A stretch of 64,000 bases of DNA from Microglena sp. YARC (GCA_022414725.1 CM039462.1:174689492-174753491), one strand, 5' to 3'; shown: positions 1-10,439, counted from the first letter of the stretch. Numbers and translations are program-made. Notes: generated by a model from the sequence alone, not told the origin.

Positions 1-231
1 ACTTCTATTGAATCCAATAGCTGTTCATATCTTCCTTTACCTTGAGGTGACCACTGTTCTGGAGGCTTGTTTGAGATCATAGAGGGCATTTCCACATACG
101 CAGACCCTGTTGGTCCTGTTCGAATCCTGGTGGTGGGTGCCAGTACAGTTCTTCTTCAACTATTCCATTGAGGAAGGCTGGTGGAAACGTCTAACTGGGC
201 TAGGTATGCCTTTGGGTTTGCTGCCATTGAG
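1..231 (-). pseudogene. copia reverse transcriptase, continuation beyond the LINE insertion
   Basis: No long frame is open, but reading the minus strand with frameshifts gives AYLAQLDVSTS, a VEEELYW-like block, PPPGFEQ and LYDLKQAS. These are the consecutive copia RT motifs around the first catalytic aspartate (QLDV) and the LYGLKQ block. They follow directly on the KHATIRYIL block at 2255-2300, showing that one RT gene was split by LINE-beta copy 1. Confidence 0.75.
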
Positions 232-236
232 AGGAT

Positions 237-2249
237 TACATTACATTACATTACATGTTAAAGTCACTTGACACCGCGAGGGTGTTATGAGACTCTTGTG
301 CTTTAAACAAAAAGAAAAAGCACCCACAAAGCAAAAAACCCCATTACATCAGGGGTGTGTCGAGGACAAACAAACCAAACTCCCAACCACCGTTTTGGTG
401 CGTAGGTATTAAACCCCTTAGAGCCGGACCCAGATTTCTCAAACCACTTACAGTGGCGGATGGTAAGAAGCTAACAAATGAGAAGTCACAGAAAGAAGAA
501 AAAAAAAGGGATGATAAATTACGGTGCCACTAAGCAGTCCAGGCTTCCTGTTCTTGCTCTTCTACAAGTAGAAGATAGTCGGCTAGGTTGCTCCAAAAAG
601 ACTTAGTGCCATTTCCATTCATAAAGGTTCTGAATGTGGAATCGCAGAATTCCACATTCCATTACGGTTAAGTTGGTATCCTCATGGACATGCTATAAAT
701 ATCTGTAAACAGCTTCTGGTAGCGGAGGCGAATATCATTATAAAAAGGGCACTCAAACATATGCATTTCATCCTCAGGTTTTTGGAACCCACACATTTTG
801 ACAGGTGTCTCAATTGAGCGAGGGATTTGTGCTCTATCCACCACCCTCATTCTTTCTGTGTTCAGCCAATGGGAACCCTTCTTAAACTGTGCTATAGAAC
901 GAACTGATCCTGCTTAAGTAAGGCGGATGTAAAGGCGAATCAAAGCCATTCTCATCATTGCTGTTGCTTGCTGCAAACCATTTTTGTATCGGAGGCGTTT
1001 TAAGCCCAACCCTTCTCTCATCGGGATGTCTTCTAACTGCATTGGTGTCACTTGGTACTTAAACCCTCCATGACTCAAAAACTTCAGACATAATACCTTC
1101 GACATCGACCAGCCTCCAAAATGTTGATTTTACTGGATCCTAGCTTGTGGAGAGCACAACGCAAGTCATGAACCCAGCCAGTGTTGGAGTCATAAGATTC
1201 CTCAAGAGCCATTCTAATTGAGATCCTCAGGTTCTTTATGTATGTCTTGTTCCAGAAGCGCAAAGCTTGTTTAAGCCAAGCAAAAACACAACGGGGTTCT
1301 AACCCAGCTCTTCCATGATAATATAGATGTAGTAGATTGGCAAACAAAACCAACATTTGCTTAAGTATACCTCTTATGCCATTTCTCACAAGCATGGTCA
1401 TTTTGAGATAAGTGTTGTTCAGAATAGAAGGAGCCCACACCTCACAGCCAAAATTCAGGAATAGGTTGTACAAGAGAATCAAACAGTGTGGGTGAGAAAT
1501 ATCAATATTGTATATCTCCATAGTATGGCATCGCCTACGGAGCATGTGTGTGGCCTTTTTGGCCTTAGTGAGCATCCTAGAAAAAGGCAGCTTTGCACGA
1601 TTGCTTTGAGTCACCATTCCACAAAGCAGGGATCCCAAGTAGATAAAAGATAACTTTGTAGAAAGTTGTGCTCCATCATAGACAAAATTTGTAATCATAG
1701 TCCATGCGGGCCTCATCACAGAATTGCTTGTTGTAAAACGACAATCTCAGTTATTCTATTATATTCACAGCCATCTTAGTAGCCTCACAGAAATCTCTCA
1801 GACAGACTCAAGCATCGCTTGCATATCTGCCGGGGATTCTCCATTATCAGCTAGTCATCCAGCATAAAGTACCTACCTCAGCCGTTCCCAAGCAGAATCT
1901 TTCCCCCTAAGCTCAGCCCCTACATTTGGGAGCTTGGATTGGAGGACCAACGATTCAATTCTATCAATGAACAGACCGAATAGGAGTGGGGATAGGGGGT
2001 CTCCTTGTTTAACTCCTACAAGGGATGGAAATGAGGATCCAATGTCCCCCATGTAGGCGAACTTGGGAAAACAACATGAATATACATGGACTTCAGAATA
2101 CTGAGATAGGGGTCCTTGACTTCCTAGCCTTGCTAAGCAAATCCCATAGCAAGTCTCTGTTGGACCCCAATCATAAGCCTTCTTTGAAATCAAACAAAGC
2201 CACAAAGAGTGGTTTTTTCTTTCTCTATATGTATTCCTCTTCCCTTCCC
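237..2249 (-). mobile_element. LINE-beta copy 1, 5'-truncated
   Basis: It is flanked by a 5-bp target duplication AGGAT (232-236 and 2250-2254) within copia RT. The 3' end (left) carries the TACAT/TGTAA repeat tail next to the hairpin seen in copies 2 and 3. About 20 bases at the 5' edge (near 2230-2249) match neither copia nor the other copies, as often seen at truncated LINE junctions. It is the most indel-rich of the three copies. Confidence 0.9.
514..2230 (-). pseudogene. LINE-beta reverse transcriptase and C-terminal zinc finger, copy 1
   Basis: Broken pieces of the LINE-beta ORF: KKAYDW (RT motif A region, ~2170), GVKQGDPLSPLLF (motif B, ~2000), then thumb and C-terminal segments at 1084-1719, 914-1105 and 668-850, with the CX2CX9HX3C finger damaged near 770-800. 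The YADD region (~1850) is lost in a short deletion. Many single-base indels; non-functional. Confidence 0.82.
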
Positions 2250-2254
2250 AGGAT

Positions 2255-3242
2255 GTAACGAATGGTAGCATGCTTAGCCACTGGTGCAAAAACTTCATCA
2301 TAGTACATTCCTGGGCGTTGGGCATACCCTTGGCAACTAGTCTTGCCTTTGTACCTGACAATTTCTCCATCAACTGACTGTTTGATTTCAAAATACCCAC
2401 TTGGTTCCTATGGCTTTTGCTCCTGATGGGAGTTCTGAGAGGACCAGGTGTTCATCTGTGGCAAGTGCTGCTAGTTCTTCTTTCATAGCGGCCTTCCATT
2501 CTTTGGCTTGAGGGCCAGAGAGAGCTTCTCTTTCATTCTTGGGAATGATAACTTGGTCTGCAGCTAGGAAGGCTAGCAAGTTAGGGGAGTGTCTCTCTCT
2601 GTTACTACGTCTAGGTTCAACTAGGATGGTCTACTTCTGGGGGTGGTGGAGCATCAGGGCTAGGAGTGTGTGCTGGAGGTAGCTCCTGGTGTGTTGGAGA
2701 TGAGGGGTTGTTGGGATTTTCAATTTCCTGAGGGATGTGTTCATCTCCTTGTTCTACTGTTTGGTTATGAGGTGTACTGGCTGCTGCTGGTGCTGAGAGT
2801 GGATGCTGGTGGAGTGAAAGTCGGCTGGTACACTGTTTCTGGGTTAGAAAAGAGGTTGTCCGGTAGTCCCCACACCTGTGGGTTTGTCTGATATTTAGCT
2901 TGTCTGGCCAGGATGTACTCTCTTTCTATGAGTTCAGACTGGGTGGGTACAGCAGGGGGAAGTAGAGGAGGTAGGGTCATCTTCATCAACTTCGACAGGG
3001 ATATCATCTTCATAGGTTCCTAGTACCACAGCGTCTGCACCTGGGAATCCTTTTTGACCTTCCAGGTTTTCAAATTCATTGAAAGTGATATCTCTGGCAT
3101 CAAATTTTTTGTGTGAGGAGTCTACCCACTCTGTAGGCTTTTTCTTGAGGCTGGAGTATCCAATGAGCCTAGTGATCTTGGCTGAGGGTGAGGAATTTGA
3201 AATCCCCTGGATTTGGTGGACATGTACAATTATGCTGTGCAT
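2255..3242 (-). pseudogene. copia integrase-RT linker and start of reverse transcriptase
   Basis: Three overlapping frames carry consecutive copia pieces: IGYSSLKKK and FDARDITFNEFENLEG (end of integrase region, 2934-3242), an acidic and low-complexity linker (2765-3013), then EALSGPQAKEWKAAM...GTKWVF (2388-2579), the start of the RVT_2 reverse transcriptase. KARLVAKG and the KHATIRYIL region follow at about 2260-2340 before LINE-beta interrupts. Frameshifts separate the blocks. Confidence 0.8.
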
Positions 3243-3895
3243 CCAATAGTCCTGAGGTGGTCTATTTTTGGTTTGACACCATGGAACAGTTCATATGGTG
3301 TCTTGTTGGATTCAGAGGTTGGTGAGAGGTTTCTGAGGATACTTGCATTTTTGACCATTTCTGCCCAGTACCTGTTGGGGAATTTAGATGAGAGGAGGAG
3401 GCTGTGGACCTGTCGTGCAGAGTTCTGTTTCAGGCGCTCTGCTGCACCATTGTAGAGGGGTTTCCTGGGACTGTAAGTTGAGTGTGATTCCTTTCTTTTG
3501 CACCAATTTTTGAATTTGTTGCAAATGTATTCTGATCCATTGTCGCAAAAAATTGTGCCAATTTTGTTTTGGGTGAGGACCTTATACCGTTCAAGCTCAG
3601 TGATTGTAGCATTGGCTACTGCATCTTTGGTTTTGTGGAATGTAACAATGGAGTATTTGGAGTAATCATCCAGAATGCCTTGGAAGTAGAGGCTGCCATT
3701 CAGGCTAGGAACTTTCATCTTTCCACTCATGTCAATGTGAATGATTCCCATAGGTCTGGTAGCTCTAGTGTGAGATGTGGGGTAGGGGTTTTTGTCCATC
3801 TTGGAAAGAATGCATATCTCACAGGTTTGCTTACTCATTTTCCTAAATGCAGATGAGGTGATGTCGTTTCCAATGACCATGTCTATTGAGGCCAT
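3230..3895 (-). pseudogene. copia integrase catalytic core
   Basis: The start of the frame carries the two cysteines of the HHCC site (CEICILSK). The rve-type core follows with catalytic aspartates in HIDMSGKM and FCDNGSEY, and the glutamate region in NGAAERLKQ (family form NGVAER). The C-terminal part (RYWAEMVKNA, TPYELFHGVKP, LRTIGC) is typical of copia integrase, which inserts element DNA into the host genome. The frame breaks at 3230-3245, where a base seems lost in the GCTAY-VHV region. Confidence 0.87.
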
Positions 3896-4190
3896 TCGTG
3901 CTAAGGAGCTGCAGGATAGATGTATGTCCTAATCTGATGTGTTGAAGTTCAGCTGTCATAGGGGTTTTTCTGGAGACAGCTGCCATTGCTACAGCAGTGG
4001 TGTATTCAGATCCTCTGATAAGGGTAGGGTCATGTTTGACTACAGGAACTAGGTACAGGAGCCGCCTTCTGGATCCTGAGATGATGACTTTGTTATTGAT
4101 GGTCATGGTGCCTTTGTCAGATGTGAACTTTAATTTCCATGTGGCACATTTTTTGATGGCTGATGCCATGGAGAACAAGTTGGTGTGTTC
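3843..4190 (-). pseudogene. copia GAG-pre-integrase domain
   Basis: It continues in frame from the protease after the TAA at 4191-4193. The motif HIRLGHTSIL is the conserved L-GH part of the GAG-pre-integrase domain, which holds the histidines of the integrase HHCC zinc site. A one-base frameshift near 3900-3915 moves the real reading frame into the integrase frame; the last ~25 residues of this frame are an artefact of that shift. Confidence 0.75.
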
Positions 4191-4710
4191 TTATCTGAGT
4201 TGAGGTGGACATTGAAAAGATTTGTGAAGTTTCCCATTTTCTCCTCTGATGAGGGCTGTGCCAGACTTTGTAATGTAAGTGTGGCCAGAGGCTGTTAGGA
4301 CTTTTATGGGAGCTATGTCTTTTATGTCATATAGGAGGCTGGCATCTCCAGTCATGTGGGAGGTTGCACCTGTGTCCATGATCCAGTTTTTGTATATGCT
4401 GCGTGTGTTGCGTGTTGTAGCATTGAGGGCATATTGGGTGCATGGTTGTTTGTCTGTCTCTGGCTGCTTGGGGTTGTTGTCTGGCTTTGGCTGGATGGGC
4501 TTTGTGTTGGCTATAAGGGATATATGATCATTCATGGGTGGCAAAAAGTTCATCATGTTGAGATCTGGGTATGGCACCAGATCTGTGGAGGAATCTATGT
4601 TGTCAAAGTACCAGTCTGCATACACATCTCGGAGCCAATCCAGTAAGTCTTGGTGCCTAAACTTCTTGTACTGTAGTCTGAGAGCAGGTGACAAGTTGGT
4701 GTTCCAGCGG
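4191..4710 (-). pseudogene. copia gag C-terminus and aspartic protease
   Basis: The frame opens directly at the LTR edge, so there is no credible start codon. The first ~50 residues (YKKFRHQDLLDWL) look like the tail of copia Gag; no zinc knuckle is visible. The retroviral-type protease follows, with its active site at WIMDTGATSHMTG, the usual copia form that cleaves the Gag-Pol polyprotein. The frame meets a TAA at 4191-4193, yet the same frame continues beyond it into the next domain, so this is a single nonsense codon, not the natural end. Confidence 0.82.
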
Positions 4711-4712
4711 GT

Positions 4713-5127
4713 TGCCTAGCAATCAGAGAAGATTCTGCAACTGAGATCCTTTTCCTTCGGTTGTTGCGGCGGCAACTGTGGAAGGCACTGCAGGTGCGCG
4801 GGAGCTCGGGATCTACGGACAGGGTAACAGACGTGGAAGTCTGTTGCAGTGGAACACGGGACAGCGTGGAGGGCGATAACCTTTAGCTTCCGGAGTATTA
4901 TCTCGTGAGGACTGTTACAGGGATTGGCGAAGGTGCTACGCTTACAATCGTGATAGCATGCCAGGCGGCAAGCTAGGTATAAGAAGGGAAAGGGCGACAG
5001 TACGTCAGGGTACTGCCGCCGGTAGGTGCCGGCCCTAACGGGTGAAGGCACTACTATGGAAGCTTCCAGGCGGAAGGCCTGGTGCCCCAGGACACTCTAG
5101 CTGAGCCGGGAGAACCGGTCAATAACA
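4713..5127 (-). repeat. LTR of the copia element (415 bp)
   Basis: On the minus strand it starts TGTTATTGACCGG and ends near GATTGCTAGGCA, giving TG...CA ends. A second, diverged copy lies at 62810-63221, and the two stop being alike at both edges, which defines the unit. Its first ~45 bases resemble the LTR start of elements A, B and C (TGTTATTCACCGG...), suggesting related lineages. Confidence 0.7.
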
Positions 5128-5234
5128 GACCAGCTCTTAGTCATTGTATTTCTTTTATATCTATATTAATTTCTTATGCCCCTCAGTTAACTTCAGGAAT
5201 TCTTGAGCTCAAGAATACCTCAAGTTGGGGGGGA
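5128..5234 (+). other. 3' untranslated end and polypurine tract of a second LTR element
   Basis: The stretch ends in AAGTTGGGGGGGA (G7 at 5227-5233) directly before an LTR start. This is the polypurine tract that primes plus-strand DNA synthesis. The preceding hundred bases are AT-rich and non-coding. The body of this plus-strand element is absent; its left side abuts the minus-strand LTR at 5127. Confidence 0.6.
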
Positions 5235-5449
5235 TATTATTGTCCGATATACGTCGGACACTGAGTCGGCATAATGCATACCGGTACCTGGTCCCTCCAG
5301 GTCCCAGGTTGCCTGCCGCTACGCCACAGGCTAGCTGTGGCCTACACGGGTCTGCAGGATCTTCCTGCAGACTCCCGTCTTCGATATAAGCGCACTCGTT
5401 GCGTGTATCCTTCTTCTACTTCAGTCTTCACTGTGTCACAACTCTAACA
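5235..5449 (+). repeat. LTR of a second element (about 215 bp)
   Basis: It begins right after the G7 polypurine tract (TATTATTGTCCG; canonical TG mutated to TA) and ends ...CTCTAACA. It contains a perfect palindrome GTCCGA-TATACG-TCGGAC (5241-5258) and a TATA-like GATATAAGCGC near 5387, a plausible promoter. No 5' partner is in the window. Confidence 0.55.
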
Positions 5450-6006
5450 TTGAAACACCACATCTGCCCAAAATGATGTTGAACACAGAAAATTGCCCCC
5501 ACGACATGTGAATATAATATGATACAAGCTTACATCAGTCCATTTGTATTTGATTGTGCAGGATTTTGCATTGTAGGAGTAACAGCAACGGGATGCATCT
5601 AGCCACGTGCTCACAGTTTTTGTCAGAGACCTCCTTCTGAGAGGCGGGAGCCGCTAGGGTTATTATAATTGCATCAAAGGCTGCGCTCAATGGCCACGCC
5701 GGCGGAGTGGCAGGCCCCGGTGGGAGGCCGACGCAGATCCTCTGCCTGTCATCTTCTGATACCTGAATGAAAGTAGCTAGTCAGCTACGAAGCTAGTGTG
5801 CCAGAAAGGTGACAAGCCTGATAACCCAGGCAGACAGGACCAGACGGAAAAAGGGCGTGACCGCCCTTGATACCGTTGGGCGGGTTGTTGATATGTGTGC
5901 ATGTGCACGTTATGGACACAATTCGGTTATTGTCAGTGTTGGCTTGCATCCTACTTGTCACTGTCAGCAATTTCGTTGAAACGCTGACTGGGCTGTAGCT
6001 GGTGAG
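5450..6006. other. no gene seen
   Basis: There is no convincing coding frame or repeat family here. A GC-rich segment (5690-5740, with GGCCACGCCGGCGGAGTGGC) lies between AT-richer flanks. Confidence 0.5.
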
Positions 6007-6570
6007 TAAAAGAGTAGGGTTGTGCCGGCATATGAACGTATAATCATACGATCATATAAATATATAATCATACGTATATTCATTCGTATGATTTTTTCTC
6101 GAAACGTATATTCATATGTATGTACAAACGTATGAGTAGTGTACGTCGAAAAGTACAGCACGCTTCCCGGCATTAAACTTTCTCGTTTTTCATTCAATGT
6201 TTGATTTGGATAGCTCATTGGAAAGCTCCTGACCTCCTCTATCACAATATGCAAAAAAATCCCTTCAAGTACAATGTTCTTTAAATTGTGCCCGAAGTTT
6301 GATTTAGATAGCCAGATATCAGGCACATATATCAGAGTGTCACATAGCCTTCCATTCCATTGAGCTCCCATGAGGGCTCGGTGGATTGATGGTGCAAGCC
6401 AAGTGCAATTTTAACATGGACACGATTGCAATATAGTTTTACTATTATACACGTATACAGTTATATACTATACCAACTGGCGTTGAATGGCTCCCTTTTA
6501 TTGGCACCGCGCTTCTTCTCCAAGTTTGGGTGGGTGTACACAAAGCTGAGGGCCAACCTCTCCGTTGAAA

Positions 6571-6602
6571 GGGGGGGGGCGGGGGGGGGGGGGGGGGGGG
6601 GG
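6571..6602 (+). repeat. poly-G tract
   Basis: Nine G, one C, then 22 G. Length is unreliable in assembled sequence. Confidence 0.8.
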
Positions 6603-6689
6603 TAATATGATCTACATAGCTGCCAACGCTGACCTTGCCGACAAAGTCTACGCTGATGAGGAGGTGGCCTTGGATGCCAAGGGCCTTGA

Positions 6690-6890
6690 GGACTGAACCA
6701 GTAGCTGACTTAGGGATCTGCCTAGAAGCTGCGACATACTCAAGTACTTCTGACACCTGTAGCTGACTCAGGGAGCTGCCTAGAAAGATGACTTGAGCTT
6801 AGTGCAACGTGAACATGGTTACATAGACAGTATGTCATTATTATTGGCAGCGAATGGCTCCCTTAGATTGACACCGCGCTTCTCGATCGA
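6690..6890. repeat. internal duplications in the hAT-like element
   Basis: GTAGCTGACTTAGGGATCTGCCTAGAA (6702-6727) recurs in near-identical form at 6761-6786. GAATGGCTCCCTTTTATTGGCACCGCGCTTCT (from 6485) recurs at about 6849-6890. Both are direct. Confidence 0.6.
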
Positions 6891-7124
6891 CGCGCTTCTG
6901 GTCGTGATTTATGTTCTGAGATTTGGACTTTCTAAACTTGTACGATTATTTTTTTGAGAGCAGATTTGTGATGCCAATGTACTTAGCTATGCGGCAATAA
7001 CTTTAAACCCATGTAAAAGTATTTTCTCGAGAAGTGTCTAATTCCCCTCATACGTTTATACGCATATGTTTATACAGCATATAAAAATCAAAATATACGT
7101 TTGCTTCCCAACCCTATAAAAGAG

Positions 7125-7605
7125 GCATAGGTAGCCAATTTGTGATTTGTGGTACATGGAAGAGAGTTAGTTCCCCGGCATAATTACAGTTGTATATCAG
7201 GGTACTCCATTTCGTCAAATTGGTCAGCGCTTAAAGCGCATACACGTCGAATTGGTCTGCGCTTTTGAGTGCTCAAAGCGCAAAAACTGGTTTCATTATT
7301 TTGGCAACAGCTTACAAACTACCAATGTCTTGTACCCTACCCATTGGATACGAATAATTTCATGTGCATGAACTTATATCCCCTCGGACAGAGGGAATCC
7401 TTTCTTCATTCTTACCCATAGATAGAGTATGATACTCCAAGCCTCATTAGTGGAGGAATGTAGTAGGATAACAGCTGGATAACAGGTCACTTTTTCCGAA
7501 GCACATTTTGTAGGCGCTACTTCTCCTCCGCGTAAGCGGAGACTGGAATCGGGATGCGACGACGCTAGGCTTTGCAATGATCATCAATTCGCGCACATTC
7601 CTGAT
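7125..7605. other. no gene seen
   Basis: Mixed sequence between the hAT-like element and LINE-alpha. AAAGCGCA-type repeats occur near 7230-7290. No supported frame. Confidence 0.4.
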
Positions 7606-7854
7606 TTGAGATGTCCACTCAAACCAGATTTGCCGAATTCTCTAACCCCCCTCTCCTCCCCAATGATCAACAACACCTGCCGGCGACCAAGCATCCCGAT
7701 TCCGGGCAAGAAGCACTTTGGAGAAGTCCAAGCGCAGATTGCCCGCAGGAGGGAGGTAGGGGAAACGCGAAGCCCCCCAACACACCAGTGCTTGGAACCC
7801 TGTCCACAAACTCAATACCAAATCTGCGGAAGTGACAGATCACCCCAAAATTAA
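7606..7854 (+). pseudogene. LINE-alpha ORF1, N-terminal region, frame uncertain
   Basis: Two overlapping frames (7606-7854 and 7611-7835) are proline-rich and open, followed by a third (from 7832) that carries on. The fragmentation suggests frameshifts in a single ORF1. No RNA-binding or zinc-knuckle motif is visible. The 7606 or 7611 ATG is the first plausible start. Confidence 0.4.
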
Positions 7855-8308
7855 AATATCCCCACCTTTCAATGGACAACCTGGACAACAAGATCCTACA
7901 GGCAGCTTCCGGGCAGAGAGCAAAAGCGCCAAGGATCTACCTAGGACTCACGCTGAACCAAGTTCTGCCAAACCTAAAAATCATCCCAACCCTACTCAAT
8001 CAAAAAATATCTGGAACAAACAAGACAGACGAAATCCTCCTACTACGAACTCTGCCATTCACCTTATCATTGCTCTTCTTCTCTTCAACTGCCTGGATAT
8101 CACCGCTGCTTCAACAGCCTCTTTCCGCACTCATTTACCTTTTTTCGCACCTAACTCTCACTCAGCTACCAACATGTACTCAATGGGAGCTCAGCAAAAC
8201 AGGGTGCAACAAGGTAAGATCGATAGGAACTCGCATCGCCACGGGAAACAAGCTGCTAAATCCCGCCTCGCTTTCCCACCTTTCCACCACACCGCCGCAT
8301 ACCTCTTT
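7832..8308 (+). pseudogene. LINE-alpha ORF1, part before the LTR insertion
   Basis: This frame is open from 7832 and is rich in Pro, Ser, Asn and Lys, with a hydrophobic stretch (LIIALLLFNCL). At 8308 it is cut by element B. Removing 8309-15214 (element plus one target duplication) lets the same frame continue at 15215 to the stop near 15745, total about 336 residues. ORF1 proteins of LINEs bind element RNA; this one has no family motif I recognise. Confidence 0.6.
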
Positions 8309-8555
8309 TGTTATTCACCGGGTTTCACCGGCTCACCTAGAGTGACTTAGAGTGCACAGGACTACCTCCCTGCTGCACTGTACTGTGATGCCGCTGCCAG
8401 CTATGGCACGGACTCTGACGCCGGTACCCTAAGGTGCCGCGCCATCTCAGAACTTCCTCCTAGCGCATTGATCGAATGCTTATCTAACTGTAAAGATCTT
8501 ATCCTTACCGTCTTCCCCTCGTCTCTGTGCTCTGCACATACTCCGGAAAACTACA
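8309..8555 (+). repeat. 5' LTR of element B
   Basis: It starts TGTTATTCACCGG and ends CGGAAAACTACA (TG...CA). Copies of this LTR lie at 14963, 23560, 34186 and 38343. Confidence 0.93.
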
Positions 8556-8580
8556 AGTCATGGTCCCTTCGCTTTAGATT
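8556..8580 (+). promoter_or_regulatory. candidate primer-binding site of element B
   Basis: Directly after the 5' LTR is AGTCATGGTCCCTTCGCTTTAG; element A has GGTCATGGGCCCTTCGCTTTAG at the same place. The TGG start a few bases inside the LTR is where a tRNA 3'-CCA would pair. The matching tRNA was not identified, and it is not the usual initiator-Met sequence. Confidence 0.4.
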
Positions 8581-9061
8581 GTCCTTGCTCGACGGTATTC
8601 CGAGCTGAAGGGCATTTTGATTGTTGTCGCGCGGAGTGAATCAATTGAAAGGAGTGAAGAAAGCTCCACCCGACAAGAACCTCCCCGCTGGGACACCACT
8701 CTTGTGCGGTATATCATCCGCGTATCCGGATTGATTCTGCTCCATTGAGCATCAAGCTGTCGCGCAGCAAAACCCCCCTCACCCCCCCCTGACAACCATC
8801 TCTACCTCCACTGCGCCCCACCACCCCCTTCCCATCTCCCACGTCCCATTGCGTAAGCAATCGCAGCCACCTCTCAACCACCTCCTGACCTATCATCTCT
8901 CCAGATCTCTCCCAAGTTGGCCTCCACCTCCAACTCGCCCCTCCCACCACCGGATTCCAATTTTTCCCGCCCCAGTTGCTCCGCAATTTTTCACCACTTC
9001 TTCCAATCTCCTCCCCTTCCTTCGCCTCCAACCTCAATCCTCATCCCCTGTTCCTCGCCCT

Positions 9062-9062
<1 letters not shown>

Positions 9063-9092
<30 letters not shown>
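9063..9092 (+). repeat. poly-C tract in the leader of element B
   Basis: Thirty C residues lie between TACCCTA-like pyrimidine-rich sequence and CTCCTCTCCGCCGCTCC. Element A has the same tract, as G on the plus strand, at 37799-37824 in the same context, so it belongs to the element. The exact length is unreliable. Confidence 0.8.
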
Positions 9093-9095
<3 letters not shown>

Positions 9096-9305
9096 TCTCC
9101 GCCGCTCCAATAACCTCCTCTGTCAACGCCCCCGACGCCACCCATCCTGCTCTGTGGCCACACCCGACGGATCTTATCCGGCTGAACGCCTGATGGGGGG
9201 CACCTCCAGATCGCCGATGGCCACGTCGCTGGTTTAATTCCAACTGTCGCCTATCCCTCATTCTTCATCCTGCCTCTCCCAAGGACTGCGTGAAGAATCC
9301 CTACA

Positions 9306-10340
9306 GTGGGACTACTTGACAAGGATTGCTTCATGCTATTTACTGGAATTAAATCTGACTGGTTCTTATGGGAGAACTACATCAACGACGAGCTGGACAT
9401 GGCTACCAATAGGCTAGGTGACCATAATGAACTCATTACGGGGCTCTGCATCATTGCTGCACACCTATCCCCACGAATCCTAGCCGAAGTAGACAATCTC
9501 TTTTCTCATCCCCAACTGATCCTTCCACACCTTGAAAGAATGTTTGGGACCCCGTCAGGCCACCTACATTGGTTTCAGGATTGCATGAATGGGATCCCTG
9601 ATGATTCTTCACCTCCTAGCCACTTTGACGGCCTTGTATTCTATTCTGCAAATTCTACTTCCCTTGCACTTGCCTTGTGCGAAGTCAAATACGAAGAAGA
9701 ACGTGCTCGAGTACATGTACTGAATCATGGACATAGAAAAATGGAGTGGATTGACTTCTCCTGTGGTAAAGGAATCATTGTACATACATCGCCTGCCATC
9801 TTCCTAGATAGGCAGAGAGACCGCATTGCGACCAACTACCTCAGATCATTGCAACCTGCATTTGATCTTGTCCCTCCAGCATCTTTGTGCATCCCTGCTG
9901 CCACATCTGCTAGGGACAACAAATCTGTCCACAATGATGATGGGGACAGATCTGACCACTTGCATGGGGGGGAATTGCTATCACAAGCAGCCGAACTTGC
10001 ACGTGCTCCCTCACCTGCAGTTATCCCTACACTCGCATCTGTCCTCCCTCCTGATGTCTCTAATGACTTGCATGGGGGGGACATGAACACCTATGCTCCC
10101 ACATCCACATCCCCATCCTGCTCTAGTGATGAAGAACCAACTCCCACTAAGCACAGCAACATCACCACCACCTGGCATACTGTCAGCCCCACTCCTGACA
10201 TGATAACTGTCATCAGATCACACCACCTTCCACTCACCTCTGCCCTCCAAGGCATTCCCCACCTGCCCTTCCCACGCTACCACCACAGGACATGCAAGCG
10301 ACCATGCATCCTTGTGGGTATCGGATGGACACACTTGTGA
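9306..10340 (+). CDS. Gag-like protein of element B (about 344 aa)
   Basis: The open frame begins at a GTG; the first in-frame ATG is at 9333, and CCCTACAG just upstream could instead be a splice acceptor. The N-terminal ~90 residues (W near 20, then LSPRILAEVDNL and HLERMFG) have the tryptophan and leucine spacing of copia Gag capsid domains; this is by resemblance only. The middle contains two LHGG[ED] motifs, each encoded over a G7 tract (9966-9972 and 10074-10080). No zinc knuckle or protease is visible. The C-terminus (VGIGW...TGA) corresponds to the ends of the ORFs in elements A and C, while the N-terminal domain differs. Likely a particle protein of a non-autonomous element. Confidence 0.65.
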   Translation: MGLLDKDCFMLFTGIKSDWFLWENYINDELDMATNRLGDHNELITGLCIIAAHLSPRILAEVDNLFSHPQLILPHLERMFGTPSGHLHWFQDCMNGIPDDSSPPSHFDGLVFYSANSTSLALALCEVKYEEERARVHVLNHGHRKMEWIDFSCGKGIIVHTSPAIFLDRQRDRIATNYLRSLQPAFDLVPPASLCIPAATSARDNKSVHNDDGDRSDHLHGGELLSQAAELARAPSPAVIPTLASVLPPDVSNDLHGGDMNTYAPTSTSPSCSSDEEPTPTKHSNITTTWHTVSPTPDMITVIRSHHLPLTSALQGIPHLPFPRYHHRTCKRPCILVGIGWTHL

Positions 10341-10439
10341 AGGGGAACATGGGGAGGTATATAGCATGAAAGGAAAATGTCCTGATGTAAAGACAATTAG
10401 ACAAGGGGACTGACCTATGCATTGCATGCATCTGTGCAC

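Larger units (their letters stand above)
1..5127 (-). mobile_element. Ty1/copia-type LTR retrotransposon, decayed, left end outside window
   Basis: Read on the minus strand, the order is LTR (4713-5127), end of gag, protease, GAG-pre-integrase, integrase core, linker and reverse transcriptase. PR-IN-RT order identifies the Ty1/copia superfamily. The RT is split by LINE-beta copy 1 (237-2249) and resumes at 231-1, running off the window edge. Several one-base frameshifts and one in-frame TAA make it inactive. Most of gag and the usual 5' leader are missing, because the LTR abuts the C-terminal part of gag. Confidence 0.88.
6015..7116. mobile_element. non-autonomous hAT-like DNA transposon (1102 bp)
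   Basis: The ends are inverted: TAGGGTTG at 6015-6022 and CAACCCTA at 7109-7116, followed inward by looser inverted similarity (AACGTATA). It is flanked by a perfect 8-bp direct repeat TAAAAGAG (6007-6014 and 7117-7124). An 8-bp duplication with a TAGGGTTG-type end is diagnostic of hAT elements. Both subterminal regions are rich in CATACG/CGTATG, as expected for transposase binding sites. No transposase frame exists inside, so it would need one in trans. Internally it has a G-tract (6571-6602) and two imperfect duplications. Confidence 0.85.
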
